From contig CAKSNZ010000003.1 in NCBI GenBank assembly GCA_934476515.1, positions 86,473-150,472 of the forward strand: 64,000 nucleotides of DNA, in the 5' to 3' direction. Every line of letters begins with the position of its first letter. Within the stretch, counting starts at the first letter, position 1. The stretch comes from an uncultured Ruminococcus sp. (GTDB lineage Bacteria > Bacillota > Clostridia > Oscillospirales > Acutalibacteraceae). The translations under genes were made by a program, and so were the position numbers. Shown here piece by piece: positions 8,309 to 16,219 of the stretch. The notes under the pieces are model-generated. The model did no database searches, had not been told where the DNA came from, and was given only the letters and a program-made list of their open reading frames with translations.

Positions 8309-9643
8309 ATGAATTTTACTTTACCTAAAAATGTTTTAAATATAATTTCAAAAATGGAGTCAAATGGTTTTCAATGTTATACAGTAGGTGGTTGTGTAAG
8401 AGATATGATACTTGGATTAACACCTAAGGATTATGACATAACCACAAATGCAAAACCTGATGAAATTATTTCAATATTCAAAGATTACAAAATTATTGAT
8501 GCCGGAATAAAGCATGGCACAGTTGCAGTAATTATTGATAATGAAGTTTATGAAATCACAACCTATAGAATTGATGGAGATTATGAAGATAACCGTCATC
8601 CTAAGAATGTAGAGTTCACCACTTCACTTAAAGAAGACTTAGCAAGAAGAGATTTTACAGTAAATGCTATGGCATATAACCCAAGTGAAGGTGTAATTGA
8701 CTATTTCAACGGTCAAGAAGATTTAAAGTATAAGGCTATTAGATGTGTTGGTGAACCGGATAAAAGATTTAAGGAAGATGCATTAAGAATTTTAAGAGCA
8801 TTAAGGTTTGCATCTACTTACAATTTTTCAGTAGAATTTAATACATATAACGCAATTGCAAAGAATAAAGAACTATTAAATAATATTTCTAAAGAAAGAA
8901 TTGCAACAGAACTTGTAAAAACTTTGTGTGGTGAAAATTGTAGTTATATTCTCAGAAGATTTAAAGATGTATTTGCAGTTATCATTCCTGAAATTTCTAC
9001 AATGTTTCATTATGACCAAAACACACCACACCATAACAAAACTTTATGGAAACACACAGTTTCTTGCGTTAAGCATATTGACAACGACCCAATCTTAAGA
9101 ATGACAATGTTACTTCATGATATAGGTAAACCTATGTCAGAAAATAAAGATGAAAATGGTGTTTCTCATTTTAGAGGTCACGAAAAGATCGGTGCAGGTA
9201 TTGCAAAGATAATTTTGGAAAGACTTCGTTATCCAAAAGATTTTACTGAAACTGTGGTTAATTTAATTTCAATTCACGATTTAAGAATTCAGCCTGACAG
9301 AATTATAATTAAGAAAGTATTGAAAAATATCGGTTCAGATAATTTTTCAATGCTTATGAAAATTCAAATGGCTGATGTACTTTCTCAGTCATCATACCAT
9401 CAACAAGAAAAGGTTGATAAACTTAATAAAGTTAATAGTATCTTTCGTGATATTATGGATAATGACGAATGTTTTAGCTTAAAGTATCTTAAAGTCAATG
9501 GCTCGGACCTTATGGGTTGTGGAATGTCAAAAGGCAAAATAATAGGTGATACACTTAATCTTTTGCTTAATAAAGTTATTGAAAATACTTTAATTAACGA
9601 TAAAGAAACTTTACTTCAATATGTTAGGAAAAATGTAATATAA
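8309..9643 (+). CDS. cca: CCA tRNA nucleotidyltransferase / poly(A) polymerase family protein with HD domain
   Basis: Class II nucleotidyltransferase that adds or repairs the tRNA 3' CCA end. The head domain has VGGCVRDMILG and the metal-binding DYDIT, followed by RRDFTVNAMAYN and the base-selecting region FKEDALRILRALRFA (about residues 150-170). A C-terminal HD domain (LLHDIGKP, then GHEKIGAGIA) suggests an extra phosphohydrolase activity, as in many bacterial CCA enzymes. Length of about 444 fits. I chose ATG 8309 because GAGATGAT (8297-8304) matches the ribosome site well; ATG 8300 lies inside that site. A specialised A-adding or CC-adding role cannot be excluded from sequence alone. Monocistronic, ending at a bidirectional terminator. 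Confidence 0.88.
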   Translation: MNFTLPKNVLNIISKMESNGFQCYTVGGCVRDMILGLTPKDYDITTNAKPDEIISIFKDYKIIDAGIKHGTVAVIIDNEVYEITTYRIDGDYEDNRHPKNVEFTTSLKEDLARRDFTVNAMAYNPSEGVIDYFNGQEDLKYKAIRCVGEPDKRFKEDALRILRALRFASTYNFSVEFNTYNAIAKNKELLNNISKERIATELVKTLCGENCSYILRRFKDVFAVIIPEISTMFHYDQNTPHHNKTLWKHTVSCVKHIDNDPILRMTMLLHDIGKPMSENKDENGVSHFRGHEKIGAGIAKIILERLRYPKDFTETVVNLISIHDLRIQPDRIIIKKVLKNIGSDNFSMLMKIQMADVLSQSSYHQQEKVDKLNKVNSIFRDIMDNDECFSLKYLKVNGSDLMGCGMSKGKIIGDTLNLLLNKVIENTLINDKETLLQYVRKNVI

Positions 9644-9647
9644 ATAA

Positions 9648-9680
9648 GAAAAGGAGATGCATTAGCATCTCCTAAATTTT
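9648..9680. terminator. Bidirectional terminator between the convergent cca and malic enzyme genes
   Basis: A perfect 9-bp stem AGGAGATGC/GCATCTCCT (9652-9660 with 9665-9673) and loop ATTA. T-rich tails follow on both strands (TTTTT on plus, TTTTCTTA on minus). Confidence 0.8.
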
Positions 9681-9705
9681 TGCCTATTTAAATTGTAACA
9701 GATAA

Positions 9706-10878
9706 TTAAATCTGACTTACACCTGTTTCCTTAGCAGCTTTAATAACTGCTTCAGCAACAGCCTTACCGATTCTCTTATCAAATGCTTCCGGTAGAATAT
9801 ACTCAGCATTTAGTTCATCATCGGAAATTAAGTTTGCAATAGCATAAGATGCAGCAACTTTCATTTCTTCATTGATTTCCTTTGCTCTACAATCCAAAGC
9901 ACCTCTAAAGATACCTGGAAAAGCAAGTACATTATTAATCTGATTAGGAAAGTCACTTCTACCTGTACCAACTACAGCAGCACCGGCATTCTTAGCCTTA
10001 TCAGGCATAATTTCAGGTGTAGGGTTAGCCATAGAGAAGATAATAGGGTCATTAGCCATACTCTTCACCATTTCTTCAGAAACAATGTTAGGAGCACTTA
10101 CACCGATAAATACATCAGCATTTTTCATTGCATCAGCTAGGTTACCTGTCTTTTTACTTCTGTTAGTAGCCTTTGCAATTTCCTTATGTGCATCCTTAAG
10201 AGTATCATCATCTTCACAAAGAATACCGTTAATATCACACATTGTAACATTCTTAAAACCAATGTTTAGCAGATGCTTACAAATAGCAATACCGGCAGAA
10301 CCTGCACCGTTAATTATAACCTGTACATCTTCAATATTTTTCTTAACTACCTTTAGTGCGTTAAGTAAACCGGCTGCAACAATAATAGCAGTACCATGTT
10401 GGTCATCATGGAATACAGGAATGTCACATTTTTCTTTTAACTTCTTTTCAATTTCAAAGCATCTAGGTGCTGCAATATCTTCAAGGTTAATGCCACCAAA
10501 ACTACCACTGATAAGATAAACTGTATTTACAAATTCATCAACATCTTTAGTTCTAACACAAATAGGAAAAGCATCAACATCAGCAAATTCCTTGAATAAT
10601 GCACATTTACCTTCCATAACAGGCATACCGGCCTCAGGACCAATGTCACCTAGACCTAATATAGCAGAACCGTCAGTAACTACTGCAACAAGGTTGTTTC
10701 TTCTTGTTAGTTCAAATGACTTGTTGTAGTCCTTATTAATTTCAAGGCAAGGTTCAGCAACACCTGGAGTGTAAGCCAGTGACAAATCTTTGCTACTATT
10801 AACCTTAACTCTGGAAACAACTTCGATTTTGCCATTCCATTCATAATGCTTTTGTAAAGATTCTTGTCTAATATCCAT
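9706..10878 (-). CDS. NAD(P)-dependent malic enzyme (malate to pyruvate, short bacterial form)
   Basis: Oxidative decarboxylation of malate to pyruvate and CO2 with reduction of NAD(P). Visible are the N-terminal malic domain with AYTPGVAEPCLEI, the catalytic VVTDGSAILGLGDIGPEAGMPVMEGK region (given in parts), FHDDQHGTA, and the Rossmann motif INGAGSAGIAICKHLL. The protein has 390 residues, the short class without a phosphotransacetylase domain. I start it at 10878: GGAGGA (10886-10891 on plus) lies 7 bases upstream and overlaps the earlier in-frame ATG at 10893, which is therefore unlikely. It diverges from rnpB. Coenzyme preference cannot be decided by eye. Confidence 0.94.
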   Translation of the reverse strand: MDIRQESLQKHYEWNGKIEVVSRVKVNSSKDLSLAYTPGVAEPCLEINKDYNKSFELTRRNNLVAVVTDGSAILGLGDIGPEAGMPVMEGKCALFKEFADVDAFPICVRTKDVDEFVNTVYLISGSFGGINLEDIAAPRCFEIEKKLKEKCDIPVFHDDQHGTAIIVAAGLLNALKVVKKNIEDVQVIINGAGSAGIAICKHLLNIGFKNVTMCDINGILCEDDDTLKDAHKEIAKATNRSKKTGNLADAMKNADVFIGVSAPNIVSEEMVKSMANDPIIFSMANPTPEIMPDKAKNAGAAVVGTGRSDFPNQINNVLAFPGIFRGALDCRAKEINEEMKVAASYAIANLISDDELNAEYILPEAFDKRIGKAVAEAVIKAAKETGVSQI

Positions 10879-10907
10879 ATTGTAATCCTCCATTAAAATC
10901 TTATTAT

Positions 10908-10936
10908 ATTATACAACTTATTATAAATTCATTCAA
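10908..10936 (-). promoter_or_regulatory. Promoter of the malic enzyme gene
   Basis: On the minus strand TTGAAT (10931-10936), a 17-base spacer and TATAAT (10908-10913), 30 bases before the gene start. Confidence 0.7.
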
Positions 10937-10941
10937 TATGT

Positions 10942-10970
10942 TTGACAAAATATTATTTTTCTATTAAAAT
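10942..10970 (+). promoter_or_regulatory. Promoter of rnpB
   Basis: TTGACA (10942-10947), 17-base spacer, TAAAAT (10965-10970), about 6 bases before the mature 5' end of RNase P RNA. The -35 boxes of this and the malic enzyme promoter are only 5 bases apart. Confidence 0.8.
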
Positions 10971-10975
10971 ATAGT

Positions 10976-11318
10976 AGCAACTAGATTGAATAGCTACGGT
11001 TAGAAGCGAAAGCGACTATCCGAGGAAAGTCCGAGCTCCATAGAGCAATAATAACGGCTAACAGCCGCCGGGGGTGACCCTAGGGATAGTGCAACAGAAA
11101 ATTACCGCCACTTATGTGGTAAGGATGGAAAGGCGAGGTAAGAGCTCACCGGTAATATGGAGACATATTAGCCGTGTAAACCCTATTTGGAGCAACACCG
11201 TGGAGGGACATAATGCTTGCTCGGCAGTCCCGAGGAGGTGGCGTTGAGCAGTTGTGGTAACACACTGCCAAGATAGATGGCTATTCACGACAGAACTCGG
11301 CTTATAGATTTGGTTGCT
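10976..11318 (+). ncRNA. rnpB: RNase P RNA (class A-like)
   Basis: Catalytic RNA that removes the 5' leader of tRNA precursors. The ends pair as helix P1 (AGCAAC at 10976 with GTTGCT ending at 11318). Conserved core blocks appear in the right order: GAGGAAAGTCCGAGCTCC (J3/4-CR I region, about 11020), ACAGAAAATTACCGCC, a GGATGGAAAGGCGAGGTAAG...CTCACC hairpin typical of P10-P12, CAGTTGTGGTAACACACTGCC, and ACAGAACTCGGCTTAT near the 3' end. The layout fits the ancestral class A fold common in Clostridia. It has its own promoter and terminator. Open frames on either strand here are chance. Confidence 0.95.
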
Positions 11319-11320
11319 AA

Positions 11321-11346
11321 GGGTCATTATGACCCTTATTTTTTTT
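11321..11346 (+). terminator. Terminator of rnpB
   Basis: GGGTCA-TTA-TGACCC hairpin (11321-11335), then TTATTTTTTTT, directly after the RNA's 3' end. Confidence 0.85.
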
Positions 11347-11470
11347 GCTATTTATATTTCTTTTAAATAATTTTCTATAAGAAAATTACAAAAATATTAC
11401 AAAATATCGCTATCTTGTAATATAATTCGATAAAAAGTATCATTTTTTTAAATTTATTTACAAAAAGGTC

Positions 11471-11499
11471 TTGTTTTTTTTCTTTTATAGTATTATAAT
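11471..11499 (+). promoter_or_regulatory. Promoter of the xre-type regulator gene
   Basis: TTGTTT (11471-11476), 17-base spacer, TATAAT (11494-11499). It predicts a 5' leader of about 110 bases made largely of the 13-bp tandem repeats. The stretch from 11347 to 11470 is AT-rich and shows nothing else. Confidence 0.6.
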
Positions 11500-11519
11500 A
11501 TGTTCATAATGAATTTAAA

Positions 11520-11584
11520 GAATTTTTTTAAAGAATATTTTAAAAGAATTATTTATTAGAATTATTCAAAAGAATTACTTTAAA
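11520..11584. repeat. Five tandem 13-bp repeats before the xre-type gene
   Basis: GAATT-type units start at 11520, 11533, 11546, 11559 and 11572, exactly 13 bases apart, consensus GAATTATTTAAAA. A sixth degenerate unit starts at 11585 and a partial one lies at 11511. They fill the space between the promoter and the ribosome site. Confidence 0.8.
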
Positions 11585-11615
11585 GAAAAATAATTATGTA
11601 AATGGGGAGAATATT

Positions 11616-11861
11616 ATGAGGCTAAGAAAACAAAACTTAGGCGACAGAAACCTAATTGGTGCTCGTGTTGAATCTGCAAGAAAAAAGAAGGGAATGAAGC
11701 AAAAGGAACTTCTTGCACAGTTGCAGGTTAACGGCGTTGATATGAATGCATCAGGTCTTTCTAAGCTGGAAGGTCAAATCCGTTATGTAACAGATATTGA
11801 ACTTGTTGCATTAGCAGATATTTTGGAAACTTCTGTTGACTCACTTCTTGGCAGAGAATAA
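11616..11861 (+). CDS. Small helix-turn-helix (Xre/Cro-type) regulator
   Basis: An 81-residue protein that is almost wholly one HTH domain: GARVESARKKKGMKQKELLAQL (first two helices, given as one family pattern in the N-half), GLSKLEGQIRYVTDIELVALA in the recognition/support helices, and ILETSVDSLLG at the end, the usual close of a Cro/CI domain. GGGGAGA lies 6 bases before the start. It is transcribed alone, between its own promoter and a strong terminator. The tandem 13-bp repeats in its leader may be its own binding sites, which is inference. The targets are unknown. Confidence 0.88.
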   Translation: MRLRKQNLGDRNLIGARVESARKKKGMKQKELLAQLQVNGVDMNASGLSKLEGQIRYVTDIELVALADILETSVDSLLGRE

Positions 11862-11872
11862 TTTTAATTAGA

Positions 11873-11898
11873 ACGGTGACTTTGTCACCGTTTTTTTG
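11873..11898 (+). terminator. Terminator of the xre-type gene
   Basis: Perfect 8-bp stem ACGGTGAC/GTCACCGT with TTT loop, then a run of T's (11891-11897). Confidence 0.9.
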
Positions 11899-11917
11899 CG
11901 TTATTTGCATAAAATAA

Positions 11918-11945
11918 TTGAAATTTTCTTTACATTTGGTATAAT
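11918..11945 (+). promoter_or_regulatory. Promoter of the murD operon
   Basis: TTGAAA (11918-11923), 16-base spacer and extended -10 TGGTATAAT (11937-11945), 31 bases before murD. Confidence 0.7.
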
Positions 11946-11976
11946 AATATAGTATGTATTTAGGAGGTTGAACCTT

Positions 11977-13365
11977 ATGACAAAAATTGATAACTTTTTT
12001 GAAAGTATAAAGGATAAGAAAGTAGCATTTTGTGGACTTGGTATCAGTAACTTTCCTGTTATGGAAATGTTCGTAAACAAGGGCATTGATGTTACTGCTT
12101 GTGATAGAAGAAATTTTGAGGACCTAGGAGATAATGCTAAGAAAGCAGAAGAACTTGGTGTTAAACTTTCTTTAGGTGATAATTACCTAAAGAATCTTGA
12201 TGTTGATATAGTGTTTAGAACACCCGGTATGAAGTACTATATGGATGAACTTGTTGAAATGCGTAGTCGTGGTGTTGTTGTAACTTCAGAAATGGAGCTT
12301 TTCTTTGAACTTGCCGACTGTCATATTATTGCTGTTACAGGTTCTGACGGTAAGACAACTACAACTTCTATTGTTTCAGAATTTCTAAAAGCTGCCGGTA
12401 AAAAGGTATTTTTAGGTGGTAATATCGGTAAGCCACTTTTACCTGAAATTGAAAGTATTACTAAGGATGATTATGCAGTTGTTGAACTTTCTTCATTCCA
12501 GCTAATCTCAATGAAAGAAAGTCCTGAAATTGCTATTGTAACAAATGTTTCACCAAATCACCTTGATATACATAAGGATATGCAAGAATATGTTGATGCC
12601 AAGAAGAATATTCTTCTTCATCAAAATGCTTTCTCAAAGACTGTTCTTAACCTTGATAATGAAATTTCAAATTCATTATCAAGTGAAGTTCGTGGTCAAC
12701 TAGTTAAGTTTAGCAGAAGAAATACTGTTACTAACGGTGCATATCTAAAGGATAACAAGATAGTTTATTCTGATTACGGTAAGGAAACAGAAATTATTGA
12801 CATTAAAGATATTTTCATTCCGGGTATGCACAATGTAGAGAACTATATGGCTGCTATCTCAGCAGTATGGGGTATTGTTGATGTTGATACTATTGTTAAA
12901 GTAGCAAAAACATTCCAAGGCGTAGAGCATAGAGCAGAATTTGTAAGAGAGTTTAATGGTGTTAAGTACTACAACGATTCTATTGCATCCAGTCCTACAA
13001 GAACTGCATCAGGTACACTTTCTCTATATGATGAAAAGATTATTATTATTGCCGGTGGTTATGACAAAAACCTTAACTATGATGAACTAGGTGAAGTTAT
13101 TTGTAAGAAGGTTAAAATTCTTATCTTAATGGGCAATACTGCTGATAAAATTGAAACTTCAACTAAGAAAGCACCTAGCTATAGTGAGGGTAACCCTGTA
13201 ATTTATCGTGTATCTAATATGGAAGAAGCAGTTAAAAAGGCTTCTGAAGTTGCAGTTAAGGGTGATATTGTATCTCTTTCTCCTGCAAGTGCAAGTTTTG
13301 ATTTGTACAAGAACTTTATGGAGAGAGGTATTCACTTCAAGAACCTTGTTAAAGAATTGAAATGA
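11977..13365 (+). CDS. murD: UDP-N-acetylmuramoylalanine--D-glutamate ligase
   Basis: Cytoplasmic ATP-dependent ligase that adds D-glutamate to UDP-MurNAc-L-Ala in peptidoglycan synthesis. The N-terminal Rossmann-like domain has VAFCGLGISNFPV. The Mur central domain has the P-loop AVTGSDGKTTTTS (about residue 115), VVELSSFQL and VSPNHLDIH. The C-terminal domain has YYNDSIASSPTRT and IIAGGYDKNLNY. Length of 462 is usual. ATG 11977 follows AGGAGG by 9 bases; the earlier in-frame TTG falls inside that ribosome site. It is first of an operon with an acetyltransferase-like gene and others, and is not next to the usual dcw genes. Confidence 0.95.
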   Translation: MTKIDNFFESIKDKKVAFCGLGISNFPVMEMFVNKGIDVTACDRRNFEDLGDNAKKAEELGVKLSLGDNYLKNLDVDIVFRTPGMKYYMDELVEMRSRGVVVTSEMELFFELADCHIIAVTGSDGKTTTTSIVSEFLKAAGKKVFLGGNIGKPLLPEIESITKDDYAVVELSSFQLISMKESPEIAIVTNVSPNHLDIHKDMQEYVDAKKNILLHQNAFSKTVLNLDNEISNSLSSEVRGQLVKFSRRNTVTNGAYLKDNKIVYSDYGKETEIIDIKDIFIPGMHNVENYMAAISAVWGIVDVDTIVKVAKTFQGVEHRAEFVREFNGVKYYNDSIASSPTRTASGTLSLYDEKIIIIAGGYDKNLNYDELGEVICKKVKILILMGNTADKIETSTKKAPSYSEGNPVIYRVSNMEEAVKKASEVAVKGDIVSLSPASASFDLYKNFMERGIHFKNLVKELK

Positions 13366-14111
13366 TAAAATATCTGTCTGATGACACAAAATATAAGAAT
13401 GTTACAGCTAAGCTAAAAGATAAGGATGTATTTTTCACCAGAATAAATGTATTGTATAAATCTTATGGGCTTAACTGTGACTTTCTTGATATATGGTATC
13501 AGTCTTTTAATGAAGATTATGTTTCACTGATTTCAAGGTTAGATAATCAGTTTATTTTATTTTTAACAGAAAATTCTAACATACAGGAAATTGAAGAATT
13601 TCTCAATGTGTTAGGGTTTTCTCATCTTTTGTTTAATGAAAAATATTCTCTGAATTTTAATTTTTCTAAGTCAGAAACAGGCTTAATTATGAAAAGAGAA
13701 TTTATTAATAACAATGTAAAAGAAAATAACTGCATTTTTACTACCGTTAATGAATATAAAGATGTTTTTAACTTCTTTAATAACTGCAATTCAACTGTTG
13801 TAAAAATTGCTGATTATGGGTATTTTGCAACTGATTTACATTCCAAAGTTAGAGTAAATTGCAGTAAAATTTATTCACTTGAGCTAAAAGATAAAATAGT
13901 TTCTTGTGCAATAATAACAGGTGATAAATACAGTAAAATAATTTCACCAATTGCAACATTACCTCAGTATAGAAATAATGATTATGCAAAAAGCCTTTTA
14001 AATAATGTAAAAGAAGACAACTTATATTTATTTTGTGAAGATGATTTAAAAGAATGTTATACCAAAATGGGTTTTAATATAATAGGAAAATGGAAGGAAA
14101 TACATAGATGA
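13362..14111 (+). CDS. GNAT-like N-acetyltransferase domain protein
   Basis: A 249-residue protein overlapping the murD stop by 4 bases (ATGA). The N-terminal half has no recognisable motif. The C-terminal third looks like the GNAT fold: a strand KIVSCAIITG, then PIATLPQYRNNDYAKSLL in the place of the acetyl-CoA-binding motif A, and LKECYTKMGFNIIGKW as the closing helix-strand (YxxxGF). The classic RxxGxG loop is not intact, so acyl-CoA binding is only inferred. It overlaps the next gene by 4 bases. Substrate unknown. Confidence 0.6.
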   Translation: MIKYLSDDTKYKNVTAKLKDKDVFFTRINVLYKSYGLNCDFLDIWYQSFNEDYVSLISRLDNQFILFLTENSNIQEIEEFLNVLGFSHLLFNEKYSLNFNFSKSETGLIMKREFINNNVKENNCIFTTVNEYKDVFNFFNNCNSTVVKIADYGYFATDLHSKVRVNCSKIYSLELKDKIVSCAIITGDKYSKIISPIATLPQYRNNDYAKSLLNNVKEDNLYLFCEDDLKECYTKMGFNIIGKWKEIHR

Positions 14112-15361
14112 ATTTTTTTGATTTAGATAGTAAAATTCTAGAACTATCTGAAAAAGCAATGGAACAGTGCAAAACTCAGTTCCAAGAAATAGAGAGAATA
14201 CAAGAATATAATCAGAACAAAATGCTAAAGGCATTTCAAACTTGTGGTGTGTCAGAAAGTCACTTTGCTGATAGTACAGGTTATGGCTATAGTGATAGAG
14301 GTAGAGAAGTTCTTGATGAAGTATATGCCACTGCTTTTGGTGCAGAAGATGCAATAGTAAGACAAAGTTTTCAGTCAGGCACTCACGCATTAACAGTTGC
14401 CTTATTTGGTATGCTAAGACCCGGGGACACTATGCTTTCTGTTGTAGGTATTCCTTATGATACAATCAGAAGTGTAATCGGTATTGAGGGTAATTACTCA
14501 GGCTCATTAAAGGACTTTGATATTCATTATGATGAAGTACCATTAAAGGATAATGAAGTTGATTATGATGCTTTAGTTGAAAAGCTAAAGTCAAAGCCTA
14601 AAATGGCTTATATTCAGCGTTCAAGAGGTTATTCTCTAAGAAGAGCATTAACTATTGCTGATATTAAGAAAATTGCAGAAATAGTTAAGAGAGAGTCACC
14701 TGAAACTATTGTTATGGTTGATAACTGTTATGGTGAATTTGTTGAAGAACTAGAACCAACTCAAGTCGGTGCAGATATTATGGCAGGTTCTTTAATTAAG
14801 AATGCCGGTGGTGGTATTGCTCCAACAGGTGGTTATATTGCCGGTAGAAAAGATTTAGTTGAAATTTGTAGTTACAGACTTACAACACCGGGTACAGGTA
14901 GAGAACTTGGTGCTACAATCAGCACAAAGAGAGAAATGTTCCTAGGTGCATTTAACTCACCACATATTACAGGTGAAGCTATGAAAACAGCTGTTTTTGC
15001 AAGTACACTATTTACTCTAATGGGTTACGGTGTATCTCCAACAATGAATGAAAAAAGAGGAGATATTGTACAAGCTATTCTTCTTGAAAACGAAGAAAAC
15101 CTTATTGCCTTCTGTGAGGGTATTCAAGCAGGTTCACCGGTAGATAGCTATGTAACACCTGTACCGGATGATTTACCGGGATATGATAGCAAGGTTATTA
15201 TGGCTGCCGGTACATTTACTTTAGGTTCAAGTATAGAGCTTTCTGCTGATGCACCACTTAGAGAACCTTTTGCAGTATGGATGCAAGGTTCATTTAACTT
15301 CCATTGTGGTAAGACAGGTGTGCTTATTGCAGCAAATAAAATTTTAAAGAAAAATAAGTAA
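14108..15361 (+). CDS. Methionine gamma-lyase / aluminium-resistance family PLP enzyme (YnbB-like)
   Basis: PLP-dependent fold-type I enzyme of the Met_gamma_lyase family, often annotated as aluminium resistance protein. Features are GYGYSDRGREVLDEVYA near residue 60, RQSFQSGTHALTVAL (PLP phosphate site), YIQRSRGYSLR, VDNCYGEFVEELEP (the Asp that holds the pyridine nitrogen) and the probable Schiff-base Lys231 in AGSLIKNAGGG. Length of 417 is usual. It starts inside the preceding gene's stop and is followed after one base gap by the MmcQ-like gene. The physiological substrate is not established for this family member. Confidence 0.9.
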   Translation: MNFFDLDSKILELSEKAMEQCKTQFQEIERIQEYNQNKMLKAFQTCGVSESHFADSTGYGYSDRGREVLDEVYATAFGAEDAIVRQSFQSGTHALTVALFGMLRPGDTMLSVVGIPYDTIRSVIGIEGNYSGSLKDFDIHYDEVPLKDNEVDYDALVEKLKSKPKMAYIQRSRGYSLRRALTIADIKKIAEIVKRESPETIVMVDNCYGEFVEELEPTQVGADIMAGSLIKNAGGGIAPTGGYIAGRKDLVEICSYRLTTPGTGRELGATISTKREMFLGAFNSPHITGEAMKTAVFASTLFTLMGYGVSPTMNEKRGDIVQAILLENEENLIAFCEGIQAGSPVDSYVTPVPDDLPGYDSKVIMAAGTFTLGSSIELSADAPLREPFAVWMQGSFNFHCGKTGVLIAANKILKKNK

Positions 15362-15362
15362 T

Positions 15363-15719
15363 ATGAATTTTGAAAGTTTAGTTAAATCTATTACAGAAAT
15401 ATTTAGTGAAGAACCTGATAAACCATTTAAAAATGATAATGTTTCTACTGTATTCAGGCATAGTAACAATAACAAATGGTTTGCTTTGTTAATGAAAATC
15501 CCTAAGAATAGATTAGGTGAATATTCCGATAGAATAGTAGATATAGTTAATATTAAGTGTGACCCAATAATGCTGGGTTCACTTTTAGAAGAAAAAGGTT
15601 TTTATCCTGCATATCATATGAATAAAGAACATTGGATTACAATATGCCTTGATGGCTCTGTTGATGATGAAAAAATACTTTCTTTAATTGATATTAGCTA
15701 CGATTTAACAGTAAAATAA
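15363..15719 (+). CDS. MmcQ/YjbR family protein
   Basis: A 118-residue cytoplasmic protein with the pattern of the MmcQ/YjbR fold: KWFALLMKIPKNRLG, then VDIVNIKCDPIMLGSLLEEKG, YPAYHMNKEHWITI and a closing ISYDLT. The family is described as DNA-binding-like from its fold, but its function is not settled. It follows the PLP-enzyme gene by one base and is the last gene of the murD operon. A hairpin follows, which is strongest as a terminator for the opposite strand. Confidence 0.8.
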   Translation: MNFESLVKSITEIFSEEPDKPFKNDNVSTVFRHSNNNKWFALLMKIPKNRLGEYSDRIVDIVNIKCDPIMLGSLLEEKGFYPAYHMNKEHWITICLDGSVDDEKILSLIDISYDLTVK

Positions 15720-15721
15720 GC

Positions 15722-15757
15722 AGAAAAAAGTCCTTAACAATCAATTTGTTAAGGACT
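15722..15757 (-). terminator. Terminator of tadA (also between convergent operons)
   Basis: Perfect 12-bp stem (15729-15740 with 15746-15757) and 5-base loop. The minus-strand tail is TTTTTTCTG, the plus-strand tail is weaker (GATTTTAT). Confidence 0.85.
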
Positions 15758-15761
15758 GATT

Positions 15762-16217
15762 TTATGTTCTTTTGTTTCTTAAATATTTAAAGAATTTATC
15801 AAAAAGTTCAAGTGACTCTTTTTCTTTAAAGCAACCTTCATAAGTAACTTTAAAATTTTCTTTCATATTAAATATATTGATAACAGAACCACAAGCACCA
15901 TACTTTTTATCATATGCACCAAAATATATATTAGGTATTCTGGCATTAACTATGGCACCGGCACACATAGGGCAAGGTTCCATTGTTACATACATTTCAC
16001 ATTGCCAAAGTCTCCAACCGGATAACTCTTTACAAGCATTATCTATTGCAATAACCTCAGCATGATGAAGTGCATTTTTAGTTTTTTCTCTTGTATTGTG
16101 AGCTTTAGCAATTACAACGCCATCTTTAACAATTACTGCACCAACTGGAACTTCATTTTCGTCTAAAGCCAACTTAGCTTCCTCTAGTGCAATATCCATA
16201 AACTTTTCATTATACAT
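15762..16217 (-). CDS. tadA: tRNA-specific adenosine deaminase TadA
   Basis: Deaminates adenosine 34 to inosine in tRNA-Arg(ACG), widening wobble decoding. The zinc and catalytic sites of the cytidine/adenosine deaminase fold are clear: His52-Ala-Glu54 in HHAEVIAID and Cys82/Cys85 in MEPCPMCAGAI. NEVPVGAVIVKDG near residue 21 is the substrate-side loop. Length of 151 is usual. It starts two bases after the CPBP protease gene stop and so is likely co-transcribed from that gene's promoter; its own ribosome site is weak (TAGG). Confidence 0.94.
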   Translation of the reverse strand: MYNEKFMDIALEEAKLALDENEVPVGAVIVKDGVVIAKAHNTREKTKNALHHAEVIAIDNACKELSGWRLWQCEMYVTMEPCPMCAGAIVNARIPNIYFGAYDKKYGACGSVINIFNMKENFKVTYEGCFKEKESLELFDKFFKYLRNKRT

Positions 16218-16219
16218 AA

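Noticed and set aside
11112-11327. Open frame of 71 codons on the minus strand
   Set aside because: It lies wholly inside the RNase P RNA gene, opposite its conserved core, with no ribosome site.
11511-11600. 13-mer repeats as the DNA-unwinding part of a replication origin
   Set aside because: There is no dnaA, dnaN, rpmH or DnaA-box cluster nearby; the repeats sit in a leader between a promoter and a gene.
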